DNA from: Anisus vortex
Lineage: Eukaryota; Mollusca; Gastropoda; Planorbidae
DNA: 64,000 nt
Assembly: GCA_949126835.1 (NCBI GenBank)
Contig: OX421492.1
Span: forward strand, 41,278,498-41,342,497
Direction of reading: 5' to 3'
The notes under the pieces were generated by a model, which saw only the letters and a program-made list of their open reading frames with translations, did no database searches and was not told the origin of the DNA. This document shows, one piece after another, positions 11,126-22,554 of this stretch. Position 1 is the stretch's first letter. Each line of letters starts with the position of its first letter. The translations under genes and the position numbers were made by a program.

Positions 11126-12220
11126 GCCTAGTCGCTTTGAACTATCTTATAACTAACTATCCAGGCCTCTTCACCAGGATAGAAAAATGTGTCATTGTAA
11201 TCTGATTCGAACGCGCAAAGCCTGAGTCCTTACCTGACCGTAATGCAAGAATTACCCAACATTCTGCCAATAGATTACTGCATGCTTCAATTATAACATT
11301 CTTTGTACCAGAAAATAAAACATTTGGTACATCTGAACAAAATCTCACTGGAAATAATTCCTGGAGTAAAAGCCATATCAATATTATCTCTGTAATAAAA
11401 AATAAATAACTCTACATCAACAGACATTAGTTTGCTGTAAATAAATGACAATAAAGCAATTTTTCAATTGAAATAAAGAGACACGTTTTTATATCAACCT
11501 CCACAAGCCAGACCATGGAATCTTAATTGAACCAAATGGGGAAAAAGAAAATGAAATAAACCTGGGATGAAGAAGAAACACTAAGAACAACAAAAAACAA
11601 GGGGAATAACCGAATGTATTTCCAGGTGGGGAAAAAAACAAACTTGATGGACATTGAAAATTCCAGCAAATGATAAAGAAATGATTTCAATGCTGCAAGA
11701 GAACATGGTTCATGTTTTAACTGCAACAAAAGTTATAAAATATCGTCTGCGGGGGGAGGGGCGTCTTATCTTGCAAGATACTGGAACTGGCAACATGGAG
11801 GTAATGTTTTCAATGTGCCTGCCATGATTCAAGTAGTGAAAGTCGATAGTATTTATTTCTCTATTTAAACTTTATGTCTAAACTGAAATACTTGCAGGAT
11901 ACAATGTTGATACTTTGTGTGTGGGTTCAGATAGTTGGCAAAGAATAAGGCTAAGAATGAACATAAAGATTCATCCGCATATAGTCTACCTTGGGGGGGG
12001 GGGGGGGGGTACAGTTATTCTGTTGTGTGTGTGTGTGTGTGTTTTGGCCAAGCGTGTGCGGTTCATGTAAAGGATGTGACACGAGAATGTCACGTGACTC
12101 TTCCTGTTTTTTTTTTCTTGTTAAAACTCGGATGAGCAATAACCTTGAAGGTCAAGCTTAAAATAGTATACAAACCAAAATTATGGATGCTTTTGTTATT
12201 TCTTTTTTTTTCCTCTCAGT
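11126..12220. other. no gene seen; poly-G and GT microsatellite
   Basis: AT-rich sequence without supported genes. A G-tract (~11992-12009) and a GT run (~12024-12040) lie near the right end. Short frames on both strands are incidental. Confidence 0.55.
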
Positions 12221-12221
12221 A

Positions 12222-15200
12222 TTTAGAGCAGGTTTAGTGTAGATCCTATTTCAATATTATTATTAGAGCAGGTTTAGTGTGGATCCTATTTCAATATTAT
12301 TATTAGAGCTGGTTTAATGTAGATCCTATTTCAATATTATTATTAGAGCAGGTTTAGTGTAGATCCTATTTCAATATTATTATTAGAGCAGGTTTAGTGT
12401 AGATCCTATTTCAATATTATTATTAGAGCAGGTTTAGTGTAGATCCTATTTCAATATTATTATTAGAGCAGGTTTAGTGTAGATCCTATTTCAATATTAT
12501 TATTAGAGCAGGTTTAGTGTAGATCCTATTTCAATATTATTATTAGAGCAGGTTTAGTGTAGATCCTATTTCAATATTATTATTAGAGCAGGTTTAGTGT
12601 AGATCCTATTTCAATATTATTATTAGAGCAGGTTTAGTGTAGATCCTATTTCAATATTATTATTAGAGCAGGTTTAGTGTAGATCCTATTTCAATATTAT
12701 TATTAGAGCAGGTTTAGTGAAGATCCTATTTCAATATTATTATTAGAGCAGGTTTAGTGTAGATCCTATTTTAATATTATTATTAGAGCAGGTTTAGTGT
12801 AGATCCTATTTCAATATTATTATTAGAGCAGGTTTAGTGTAGATCCTATTTCAATATTATTATTAGAGCAGGTTTAGTGTAGATCCTATTTCAATATTAT
12901 TATTAGAGCAGGTTTAGTGTAGATCCTATTTCAATATTATTATTAGAGCAGGTTTAGTGTAGATCCTATTTCAATATTATTATTAGAGCAGGTTTAGTGT
13001 AGATCCTATTTCAATATTATTATTAGAGCAGGTTTAGTGTAGATCCTATTTCAATATTATTATTAGAGCAGGTTTAGTGTAGATCCTATTTCAATATTAT
13101 TATTAGAGCAGGTTTAGTGTAGATCCTATTTCAATATTATTATTAGAGCAGGTTTAGTGTAGATCCTATTTCAATATTATTATTAGAGCAGGTTTAGTGT
13201 AGATCCTATTTCAATATTATTATTAGAGCAGGTTTAGTGTAGATCCTATTTCAATATTATTATTAGAGCAGGTTTAGTGTAGATCCTATTTCAATATTAT
13301 TATTAGAGCAGGTTTAGTGTAGATCCTATTTCAATATTATTATTAGAGCAGGTTTAGTGTAGATCCTATTTCAATATTATTATTAGAGCAGGTTTAGTGT
13401 AGATCCTATTTCAATATTATTATTAGAGCAGGTTTAGTGTAGATCCTATTTCAATATTATTATTAGAGCAGGTTTAGTGTAAATCCTATTTCAATATTAT
13501 TATTAGAGCAGGTTTAGTGTAGATCCTATTTCAATATTATTATTAGAGCAGGTTTAGTGTAGATCCTATTTCAATATTATTATTAGAGCAGGTTTAGTGT
13601 AGATCCTATTTCAATATTATTATTAGAGCAGGTTTAGTGTAGATCCTATTTCAATATTATTATTAGAGCAGGTTTAGTGTAGATCCTATTTCATTATTAT
13701 TATTAGAGCAGGTTTAGTGTAGATCCTATTTCAATATTATTATTAGAGCAGGTTTAGTGTAGATCCTATTTCAATATTATTATTAGAGCAGGTTTAGTGT
13801 AGATCCTATTTCAATATTATTATTAGAGCAGGTTTAGTGTAGATCCTATTTCAATATTATTATTAGAGCAGGTTTAGTGTAGATCCTATTTCAATATTAT
13901 TATTGTCGCTGGTTTAGTGTAGATCCTATTTCAATATTATTATTAGAGCAGGTTTAGTGTAGATCCTATTTCAATATTATTATTAGAGCAGGTTTAGTGT
14001 AGATCCTATTTCAATATTATTATTAGAGCTGGTTTAGTGTAGATCCTATTTCAATATTATTATTAGAGCAGGTTTAGTGTAGATCCTATTTCAATATTAT
14101 TATTAGAGCAGGTTTAGTGTAGATCCTATTTCAATATTATTATTAGAGCAGGTTTAGTGTAGATCCTATTTCAATATTATTATTAGAGCAGGTTTAGTGT
14201 AGATCCTATTTCAATATTATTATTAGAGCAGGTTTAGTGTAGATCCTATTTCATTATTATTATTAGAGCAGGTTTAGTGTAGATCCTATTTCAATATTAT
14301 TATTAGAGCAGGTTTAGTGTAGATCCTATTTCAATATTATTATTAGAGCAGGTTTAGTGTAGATCCTATTTCAATATTATTATTAGAGCAGGTTTAGTGT
14401 AGATCCTATTTCAATATTATTATTAGAGCAGGTTTAGTGTAGATCCTATTTCAATATTATTATTGTCGCTGGTTTAGTGTAGATCCTATTTCAATATTAT
14501 TATTAGAGCAGGTTTAGTGTAGATCCTATTTCAATATTATTATTAGAGCAGGTTTAGTGTAGATCCTATTTCAATATTATTATTAGAGCTGGTTTAGTGT
14601 AGATCCTATTTCAATATTATTATTAGAGCAGGTTTAGTGTAGATCCTATTTCAATATTATTATTAGAGCAGGTTTAGTGTAGATCCTATTTCAATATTAT
14701 TATTAGAGCAGGTTTAGTGTAGATCCTATTTCAATATTATTATTAGAGCAGGTTTAGTGTAGATCCTATTTCAATATTATTATTAGAGCAGGTTTAGTGT
14801 AGATCCTATTTCAATATTATTATTAGAGCAGGTTTAGTGTAGATCCTATTTCAATATTATTATTACAGCAGGTTTAGTGTAGATCCTATTTCAATATTAT
14901 TATTGTCGCTGGTTTAGTGTAGATCCTATTTCAATATTATTATTAGAGCAGGTTTAGTGTAGATCCTATTTCAATATTATTATTAGAGCAGGTTTAGTGT
15001 AGATCCTATTTCAATATTATTATTAGAGCTGGTTTAGTGTAGATCCTATTTCAATATTATTATTAGAGCAGGTTTAGTGTAGATCCTATTTCAATATTAT
15101 TATTAGAGCAGGTTTAGTGTAGATCCTATTTCAATATTATTATTAGAGCAGGTTTAGTGTAGATCCTATTTCAATATTATTATTAGAGCAGGTTTAGTGT

Positions 15201-16670
15201 AGATCCTATTTCAATATTATTATTAGAGCTGGTTTAGTGTAGATCCTATTTCAATATTATTATTAGAGCAGGTTTAGTGTAGATCCTATTTCAATATTAT
15301 TATTAGAGCAGGTTTAGTGTAGATCCTATTTCAATATTATTATTAGAGCAGGTTTAGTGTAGATCCTATTTCAATATTATTATTAGAGCAGGTTTAGTGT
15401 AGATCCTATTTCAATATTATTATTAGAGCAGGTTTAGTGTAGATCCTATTTCAATATTATTATTAGAGCAGGTTTAGTGTAGATCCTATTTCAATATTAT
15501 TATTAGAGCAGGTTTAGTGTAGATCCTATTTCAATATTATTATTAGAGCAGGTTTAGTGTAGATCCTATTTCAATATTATTATTAGAGCAGGTTTAGTGT
15601 AGATCCTATTTCAATATTATTATTAGAGCAGGTTTAGTGTAGATCCTATTTCAATATTATTATTAGAGCAGGTTTAGTGTAGATCCTATTTCAATATTAT
15701 TATTAGAGCAGGTTTAGTGTAGATCCTATTTCAATATTATTATTAGAGCAGGTTTAGTGTAGATCCTATTTCAATATTATTATTAGAGCAGGTTTAGTGT
15801 AGATCCTATTTCAATATTATTATTAGAGCTGGTTTAGTGTAGATCCTATTTCAATATTATTATTAGAGCAGGTTTAGTGTAGATCCTATTTCAATATTAT
15901 TATTAGAGCAGGTTTAGTGTAGATCCTATTTCAATATTATTATTAGAGCAGGTTTAGTGTAGATCCTATTTCAATATTATTATTAGAGCAGGTTTAGTGT
16001 AGATCCTATTTCAATATTATTATTAGAGCAGGTTTAGTGTAGATCCTATTTCAATATTATTATTAGAGCAGGTTTAGTGTAGATCCTATTTCAATATTAT
16101 TATTAGAGCAGGTTTAGTGTAGATCCTATTTCAATATTATTATTAGAGCAGGTTTAGTGTAGATCCTATTTCAATATTATTATTAGAGCAGGTTTAGTGT
16201 AGATCCTATTTCAATATTATTATTAGAGCAGGTTTAGTGTAGATCCTATTTCAATATTATTATTAGAGCAGGTTTAGTGTAGATCCTATTTCAATATTAT
16301 TATTAGAGCAGGTTTAGTGTAGATCCTATTTCAATATTATTATTAGAGCAGGTTTAGTGTAGATCCTATTTCAATATTATTATTAGAGCTGGTTTAGTGT
16401 AGATCCTATTTCAATATTATTATTAGAGCAGGTTTAGTGTAGATCCTATTTCAATATTATTATTAGAGCAGGTTTAGTGTAGATCCTATTTCAATATTAT
16501 TATTAGAGCAGGTTTAGTGTAGATCCTATTTCAATATTATTATTAGAGCAGGTTTAGTGTAGATCCTATTTCAATATTATTATTAGAGCAGGTTTAGTGT
16601 AGATCCTATTTCAATATTATTATTAGAGCAGGTTTAGTGTAGATCCTATTTCAATATTATTATTGTCGCT
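12222..16670. repeat. 40-bp satellite array, about 111 copies
   Basis: A 4.45-kb head-to-tail array of a 40-bp unit beginning TATTAGAGCAGGTTTAGTGT. Most units are identical. Marker variants show higher-order copying: TCATTATTAT at 13691 and 14251, GTCGCT at 13901 and 14461, and GAGCT at 14021 and 14581 are each 560 bp (14 units) apart. GTCGCT at 14901 with GAGCT at 15021 marks a further partial block. The last unit (16661) carries the same GTCGCT at the junction with unique flank. Copies are continuous with no spacers, so this is not a CRISPR array. Confidence 0.97.
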
Positions 16671-16849
16671 GATTGTGTAACTTTTGTCGTGTCAGGATCA
16701 GCATCATTGTAGTTCAGAGTGACCTAACGAAATGATGACAAGCCTTTCGGGATCACACTAAGGCATTGAATGCAACGCAAGACGCAGACGGGCAGATAAA
16801 TAGATCAGATAGATCAAAGATATGAAGATAGACCGCTGTATAGATGGGT

Positions 16850-17200
16850 GGGGGCAGATAGGCGGATGACCTAGGCGATAGATGGCTTAATGGATGTATA
16901 GATGTATAGATGTATAGATGTATAGATGCATAGATGTATAGATGGATAGCTGGATAGATGGATAGATGGATAGATGGATAGATGGACAGATGGACAGATG
17001 GACAGATGGACAGACGGAAAGAAGGACAGACGGACAGACGGACAGACGGACAGACGGACAGACGGACAGACGGACAGACGGACAGACGGACAGACGGACA
17101 GACGGACAGACGGACAGACCGACAGACGGGCAGACGGTTAGACGGACAGATTAATAGATGGACAGATAGATATATAGATAGATAGATTGATAAAAGGATA
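16850..17200. repeat. compound tetranucleotide microsatellite
   Basis: Runs of TAGATGTA, TAGATGGA and then GACAGACG-type units, followed by GATA units. Reading frames cross it on both strands (for example a Ser/Val/Cys-rich minus-strand frame) only because the repeat lacks stops. Confidence 0.9.
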
Positions 17201-17242
17201 AATGGATACATGAACAGGTGGATAGAACTGATAGAAGGATAT

Positions 17243-17746
17243 TGTTACGAGTTCATATTTCTTGAGGTTCTAATTTCGTGCCACTTTCACACACAAATGA
17301 ATTGAACTCCAAAACTTGTGTAAAACACATCAAATTTAATAGAATATACTGACATAAAAGTTATATTGCTGACTGCACTCTACAACATGATAGCTTACTG
17401 TATCGCTCAACATCTACACTACTATCAACTCTCTATACATCTATATCTGTGACTAGTCTCTACCTAACTCTAATACAAGTGGACACCTCGATAGCCTAAT
17501 CTATACTCTATCTAACATACGCTGTTTAACTCTACACCCTGTCCGCTCAACACCCCGGACCATCACTCTCTCGAACTGATACGCTCTCTAATTAAAAGTG
17601 TCACCCCGTGTATAAAGACAAAGGCAATTTTAAGCCAGCAGGGAATGTATCTAGGTTATAACAACAAACCGTGGTAGGCTGTTGAACAAAATATTTCCAC
17701 TCACGACCTCAATTTTAACTTTCCCTATCTTTCAGCATTCTTCTCT
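17243..17746 (+). repeat. left 504-bp terminal inverted repeat
   Basis: Starts TGTTACGAG and ends CATTCTTCTCT, where it diverges from its partner. Contains GTGTATAAAGACAAAGG at about 17608, a possible TATA element that points inward in both repeats. Confidence 0.93.
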
Positions 17747-18313
17747 CAACATTCCTCCCTTCCAAATGAAAATGACGTATGTCATTTTAAAAGACTTTCC
17801 TAACAAGTTCACAAAAGATGTACAAAACATTTTTTTTTCCAAACCAACAAAAGAAAATATACTAGTACAGTTTGTAAGCATTGCAAAAGAAAAGAAACAT
17901 CAAGTAGGTTACATTACAATCGTATTTGAGAGAAAATTAAAAAATCAGCAAAATTACTTGGTAGAAAATTGTAACATTCAGATACATCTCTAGCATGCAG
18001 TTAAAAAAATAGCATGGGTACATGATAACATCATTACAGACTTGCGTCGAAAAAATGTAAAGTAAAAATTACATTACAACACAAAGAAATACAAGTATCG
18101 ACAAGTTACATAATCGAAAAAGACGATGATAATAATTATGTGATCTATTTGAAAATAAAGACTAAATATATCTTATCTCAAATATACTGGAACAGATCAT
18201 GTAAATAGACCAGTTACTGACAATAAAAACATTAAGTTCAACTTTTTCCATATTATTAATACAAGTCAATGAGCCATAGTCCACATTTAGTTCTATGTTC
18301 TATCTATCCCCGT
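17747..18313 (-). other. element interior downstream of the gag-like frame
   Basis: AT-rich sequence. A plus-strand frame (17682-17993, 103 codons) crosses from the inverted repeat into this region, but its product has no recognisable domain. I see no remnant of integrase or reverse transcriptase. Confidence 0.5.
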
Positions 18314-19492
18314 CTACACTACACCCCTATCTCGCCACGGCAAATCTAAATTCCGTCTTTCATTCATAAAATTATACCTGCCTTTGTGAAAATATGGCCT
18401 ATCAAATTTGTAGCTCCACAACCCTTCATTATGTCTATTTCTGCCGAATTCAGGATTATATCCAGCCAATTTCATGTTAACCCTATGTAGGTCTCTAAAG
18501 GACTGCTCACTTATTCTACCTATATGCGGATCAAATTTCCCCCAGTTTTGTTTCGTCGAATAATTTGATCTCGCCATGCTTGTAACACACTCTGATCCCT
18601 TTCTCTCACTAGCTCGACCTCTTTTCACAATAACGATAACTCTAGGTTCCTTCACTTTGTTGGATTTCCAGTTTTGTTTAACTTTAGATCTATTTCTACT
18701 TTCCTTCAGTTCATGAGTGAATTCTCTACAGCTACTCATCTTATGTCCCACCTTTAAACAACGATAGCACACCACACTTTTCATACGTTTCTTATAAATC
18801 AATTTTATAAATCAATTTTTCAATTTGTGACCAACCCTCCTGCAGTAACTACAATAAGCTTCCTTTAGTTTTGGCTCCCTATTTTGTTTCTTATGCAACA
18901 GTCCTACTTTTCCCCTTACATCCTTTATATCCCCTGTACATGTCTCTATAATGGGCATATTCCTACTTGAATGGAGTTCATTATCAGTGAATAGCAGTGG
19001 TGCACCTTTCATGTCACCTCTCTTGTTGACAATTTCCACCAATCTATCTACCGTCTCCTGAAGAACCCCAAGTTTGGCATATAGTATATCTATGTTGGTC
19101 GCATTACTGATAGCGTTAACAGTCCCAGCACCTACAAGCTGATAATGAGTTAAAGATATCCTGGGAAAGGTATTTAAGTCATATTTCAGAACACTTTCGT
19201 CTCTAGCTTCTCTTTCTAATCTCTCCCTCTCGTCTCTAGCTTCTCTTTCTACTCTCTCCCTCTCGTCTCTAGCTTCTCTTACCACTCTCTCCCTCTCGTC
19301 TCTAGCTTCTCTTACTACTCTCTCTCTCTCGTCTTTACCTTCTCTTTCTACTCTCTTCCTTACACCTTCTTCCATTTTTCTCCCTACCCACGCTTTGCCT
19401 TCGAGGCCCATTTCTCTTCCCGCTTCAAAAAGATCCGTCAGATCATACTCATACATTTTCATAAATGTGCACACAATAAAGTACAACACCAC
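18314..19492 (-). pseudogene. gag-like nucleocapsid frame interrupted by one UGA
   Basis: Minus strand; ATG at 19492. The first 226 codons encode an N-terminal segment with LFEAGREMGLEGK, typical of invertebrate gypsy-type gag N-termini, then about five 11-residue charged repeats of the ARDERERVVRE type (predicted coiled coil), a central region, and the start of a CCHC zinc knuckle (C214, C217, H222). A TGA stop falls at codon 227, exactly where the last Cys of that knuckle should be. The same frame then continues without another stop for about 165 codons and contains a second, complete knuckle (CYRC...H...C), followed by a basic, Arg-rich tail ending at 18314. Frame conservation on both sides suggests a single recent nonsense change, or recoding. 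By analogy with gag it would bind nucleic acid. No protease or pol follows. Confidence 0.7.
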
Positions 19493-20428
19493 TATCTACT
19501 AATGATACAATAAAGTAGAACACCACTATCTAATAATGATACAATATGCTATCTAAAGAAAGTAACAAAACAAACAACTTATAAGTAACCAACAACGCAA
19601 CGGATAAAAATGTAGTTAATGAAACAACTTACAGACAAAACAGAATGGTCTAGCCTATACAACAATCTGTTTTGGTTGCTACAAGCAGACCCTATTTTAA
19701 CATCAACTGTAATGTTTAAAAAAAACATACAGAAATTCTGACAAGTAGCAACGAACCAAACCTACATATATGTAAAATATATCATTAATTTCTAAAATAG
19801 ACAACAACAAAAAACACCAAACTAACAAAAAATTAACTTATCTTTGTATCCAACTGTAACTAAACTCGACTCCCTCACCACAAGAAGAATTAATCAGTAA
19901 ATCAAAGGACAACTAAAGCAAAACATTGAGTCAATATCTTGAACTTGGAATTGCATCAGATACTTCAATCTTGATACATCAGGCTATAACATTGACTTGG
20001 AAAAGTCACAACAATATAATCCGCAGAAAACACAGTGACACAGGATCTCAGTAGAACCACAGCACCCAGCTGAAACAGTTACAACTCACAACAGTATGTC
20101 AATAGCTACAACGACAGCACTTTCGACGGCTTCCAAGCTCACTCGATGGCGTCACAGGTTAATAAATGCGACACGGCACAAAGTCATAACAGTTTCTTCA
20201 GGCATTAATCAACAGCATGATATCAAAAGCGTACACAGTGCATTACAGCTCATCAAATAATACAGCGATAAGTCCGCTTTACAGTTCCAATAACGGCGAC
20301 ACAAATAACACAGTGATAAGTCTGCTTCACAGTTCCAATAATTACGTCACAAATAACACATCGATAAGTCCACCTCAAAGTTCCTATAGTCACAAATCAA
20401 CAGCAAATCAGCGCAGCGTGTACGCAAT
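19493..20428 (-). other. element interior upstream of the gag-like frame
   Basis: About 0.94 kb between the right inverted repeat and the gag-like start, probably the transcribed leader. It holds three copies of a 48-bp tandem repeat (CGATAAGTCC...) starting at 20263, 20311 and 20359. A plus-strand frame (20217-20450) is a by-product of that repeat. Confidence 0.55.
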
Positions 20429-20932
20429 AGAGAAGAATGCTGAAAGATAGGGAAAGTTAAAATTGAGGTCGTGAGTGGAAATATTTTGTTCAACAGCCTA
20501 CCACGGTTTGTTGTTATAACCTAGATACATTCCCTGCTGGCTTAAAATTGCCTTTGTCTTTATACACGGGGTGACACTTTTAATTAGAGAGCATATCAGT
20601 TCGAGAGAGTGATGGTCCGGGGTGTTGAGCGGACAGGGTGTAGAGTTAAACAGCGTATGTTAGATAGAGTATAGATTAGGCTATCGAGGTGTCCACTTGT
20701 ATTAGAGTTAGGTAGAGACTAGTCACAGATATAGATGTATAGAGAGTTGATAGTAGTGTAGATGTTGAGCGATACAGTAAGCTATCATGTTGTAGAGTGC
20801 AGTCAGCAATATAACTTTTATGTCAGTATATTCTATTAAATTTGATGTGTTTTACACAAGCTTTGGAGTTCAATTCATTTGTGTGTGAAAGTGGCACGAA
20901 ATTAGAACCTCAAGAAATATGAACTCGTAACA
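20429..20932 (-). repeat. right 504-bp terminal inverted repeat
   Basis: Reverse complement of 17243-17746 with two substitutions: ...CAAAGCTTG vs CAAAACTTG, and GATATGCTC vs GATACGCTC when read on the minus strand. It lies upstream of the gag-like frame, so it is the likely promoter side. Confidence 0.93.
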
Positions 20933-20937
20933 GATAT

Positions 20938-22355
20938 ATTACGGACAAATATATACAATTTCAACCATTTCGTCATGTAAACAATGTAGAACCTGCCACG
21001 GGTTCAATGTAATCACTCAGTAGTAGGCAATAAAAACACGCCCTCATGTCGACGGCAGTAGTGACCACAGTCCAAGTACACACTGACCTCCAGTACTTAA
21101 ATTTTTAGTGATGGTGGAAGAATCTGGAACGTTTAGGATAAAGATGTTACGGTCTTGGTTCAAGTGCTGGGATACAATCCCCTTCCTCCTTCCCCTCCCC
21201 TTTCCTGCCCCAGCCCTTCCCCTCCCCTTCCTTGAGCGTTCTTATCTTCCCTTGGCACTCACGCGGAGTTACTCTTCAATACGCCACGCTCCAAGTGCCC
21301 CCGTTTAGAAATCGGCGCAGGATCAAAGCCAAACAAAGGGACTTAACTGTCTGAATTGCACGCACTCGTGCAACAGAGTTATCTTTTCCTTACAAATATA
21401 CCATAGCGCATCTTCAATAAAAAAAAACAACTCTTTGATGAGTGTAATCACGTGGTCTAGATTTTCTTCCTTTTCCAAACCATCTCCTTGGTTAACAAAC
21501 TTAATATAATGATATGAATGAAATAGTATCTGTGTTTTTGATACGGACTACTTCTTATCTCTTTCATCTCTACTAGATGCCGCCAGACTTTCTTCTTGTT
21601 CATTTTTAGAATAATGTTTTCAATGAATTCAGTTTGTATGCGTCTAATTCCTGTGGTATATGATATGAAAAAAAAAAAAAAAATTTCTTTGCTGGATAAA
21701 TGCCTTTATCAAATGGCCGTTGATAAACAGATAACTGTGATGGTTTTCTCTGTGCTTTATTATCATTTATTATTATTTCTGGCGTGCGTTTGTTAATGAA
21801 GAACATTTCAAATGTTGCCAACTCGCAAATACACACACACACAGAGACACAGACAAACACAACACACACATCACACAGACACACAACACACAGACAACAC
21901 ATCGACACAACAATACACAGACACACACACACACAAAGCAGCACATTTGGATTTCTGCCTATAGACTTTAAGATTTAGAGTATAGATCGTAAATATTAGC
22001 CAATATATCCAATGGTATTGTTTGTTCAGCTCAGTCACCTTTCAAGCTTTTACCGGTCTATTGAACTGAATGGTGCATACTGTCCATTTTAATTACATGC
22101 ATTTTATTACAGGTCAGGCTGATTGACATATGCCATCTATTTGATGGTTCATCAGCTTGCACTTATTAAAATACTTCAATCAATTTACTACTATAAACAG
22201 ACAAATGTTGTAAATCTAGTCTACACGTTACCGAATTTTTAAACCTCTTCTCTTGTACACTGAACACCAAAAATAACAATCGTTTACACCACTGGGCTGT
22301 GTATAATATTATATAGTCCAGTGACTTGCACATATCAGTAACAGATTCTCTAGAA
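20938..22355. other. no gene seen; CA-rich microsatellite
   Basis: Mixed sequence without a supported gene. A pyrimidine-rich patch lies near 21180-21250 and a degenerate CA/CACAGA repeat at about 21829-21935. Frames over these are incidental. Confidence 0.55.
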
Positions 22356-22546
22356 CAGGGGTCGGCAACCTTTTCAGAATTTCTAATTCATTGAGCGTGC
22401 CAACAGTCTACAGTCAACCTGTACTAGTACTACATTACTTGTACAAGAGACTTGAATTGTCTTTTTTTTTTGAGATCTTCTGCGTGCCATTGAAAATCGC
22501 TCTGCGTGCCAAGTTTGGCAAGTTCATTATAGGCAGGCGACAACTG
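22356..22546 (+). mobile_element. hAT-like MITE with 8-bp target duplication
   Basis: Left end CAGGGGTCGGCAACC, a classical hAT-type terminus, and a degenerate right end. Flanked by perfect CTCTAGAA copies at 22348-22355 and 22547-22554; 8-bp duplications are the hAT signature. The body carries GAGACTTGAATTGTC and CTGCGTGCCAAGTTTGGCA, shared with copies at 53386 and 55891. 191 bp, non-coding, needs a transposase in trans. Confidence 0.85.
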
Positions 22547-22554
22547 CTCTAGAA

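Larger units (their letters stand above)
17243..20932 (-). mobile_element. 3.69-kb gag-bearing element with 504-bp inverted terminal repeats
   Basis: Both ends read inward as TGTTACGAGTTC; the right 504 bp is the reverse complement of the left 504 bp with two mismatches seen (about 99.6% identity). The 5-bp GATAT flanks both sides (17238-17242 and 20933-20937), a perfect target duplication, so the whole is one recent insertion. The minus strand carries a gag-like frame (19492-18314); no integrase, RT, transposase or tyrosine recombinase is seen, so it must be mobilised in trans. TG...CA ends and a 5-bp duplication are typical of LTR-retrotransposon integrases, but the repeats are inverted rather than direct. 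Ginger-type DNA transposons, which use gypsy-like integrases and have TGTNR ends, are the closest known precedent. DIRS elements also have inverted repeats but make no target duplication; Mavericks have different ends and 6-bp duplications. Confidence 0.85.

Noticed and set aside
12222..16670. CRISPR-like appearance of the regular 40-bp array
   Set aside because: Units abut directly with no unique spacers and there are no cas genes; it is an animal satellite.
16753..17211. 152-codon Ser/Val/Cys-rich frame and two Asp/Gly/Arg/Thr-rich frames
   Set aside because: Entirely produced by GACAGACG/TAGATGGA microsatellite units.
17243..20932. DIRS-like or Maverick/Polinton identity for the inverted-repeat element
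   Set aside because: DIRS elements make no target duplication and carry a tyrosine recombinase; Mavericks are much larger, have different terminal bases and 6-bp duplications. Neither fits TGTTAC ends with GATAT.
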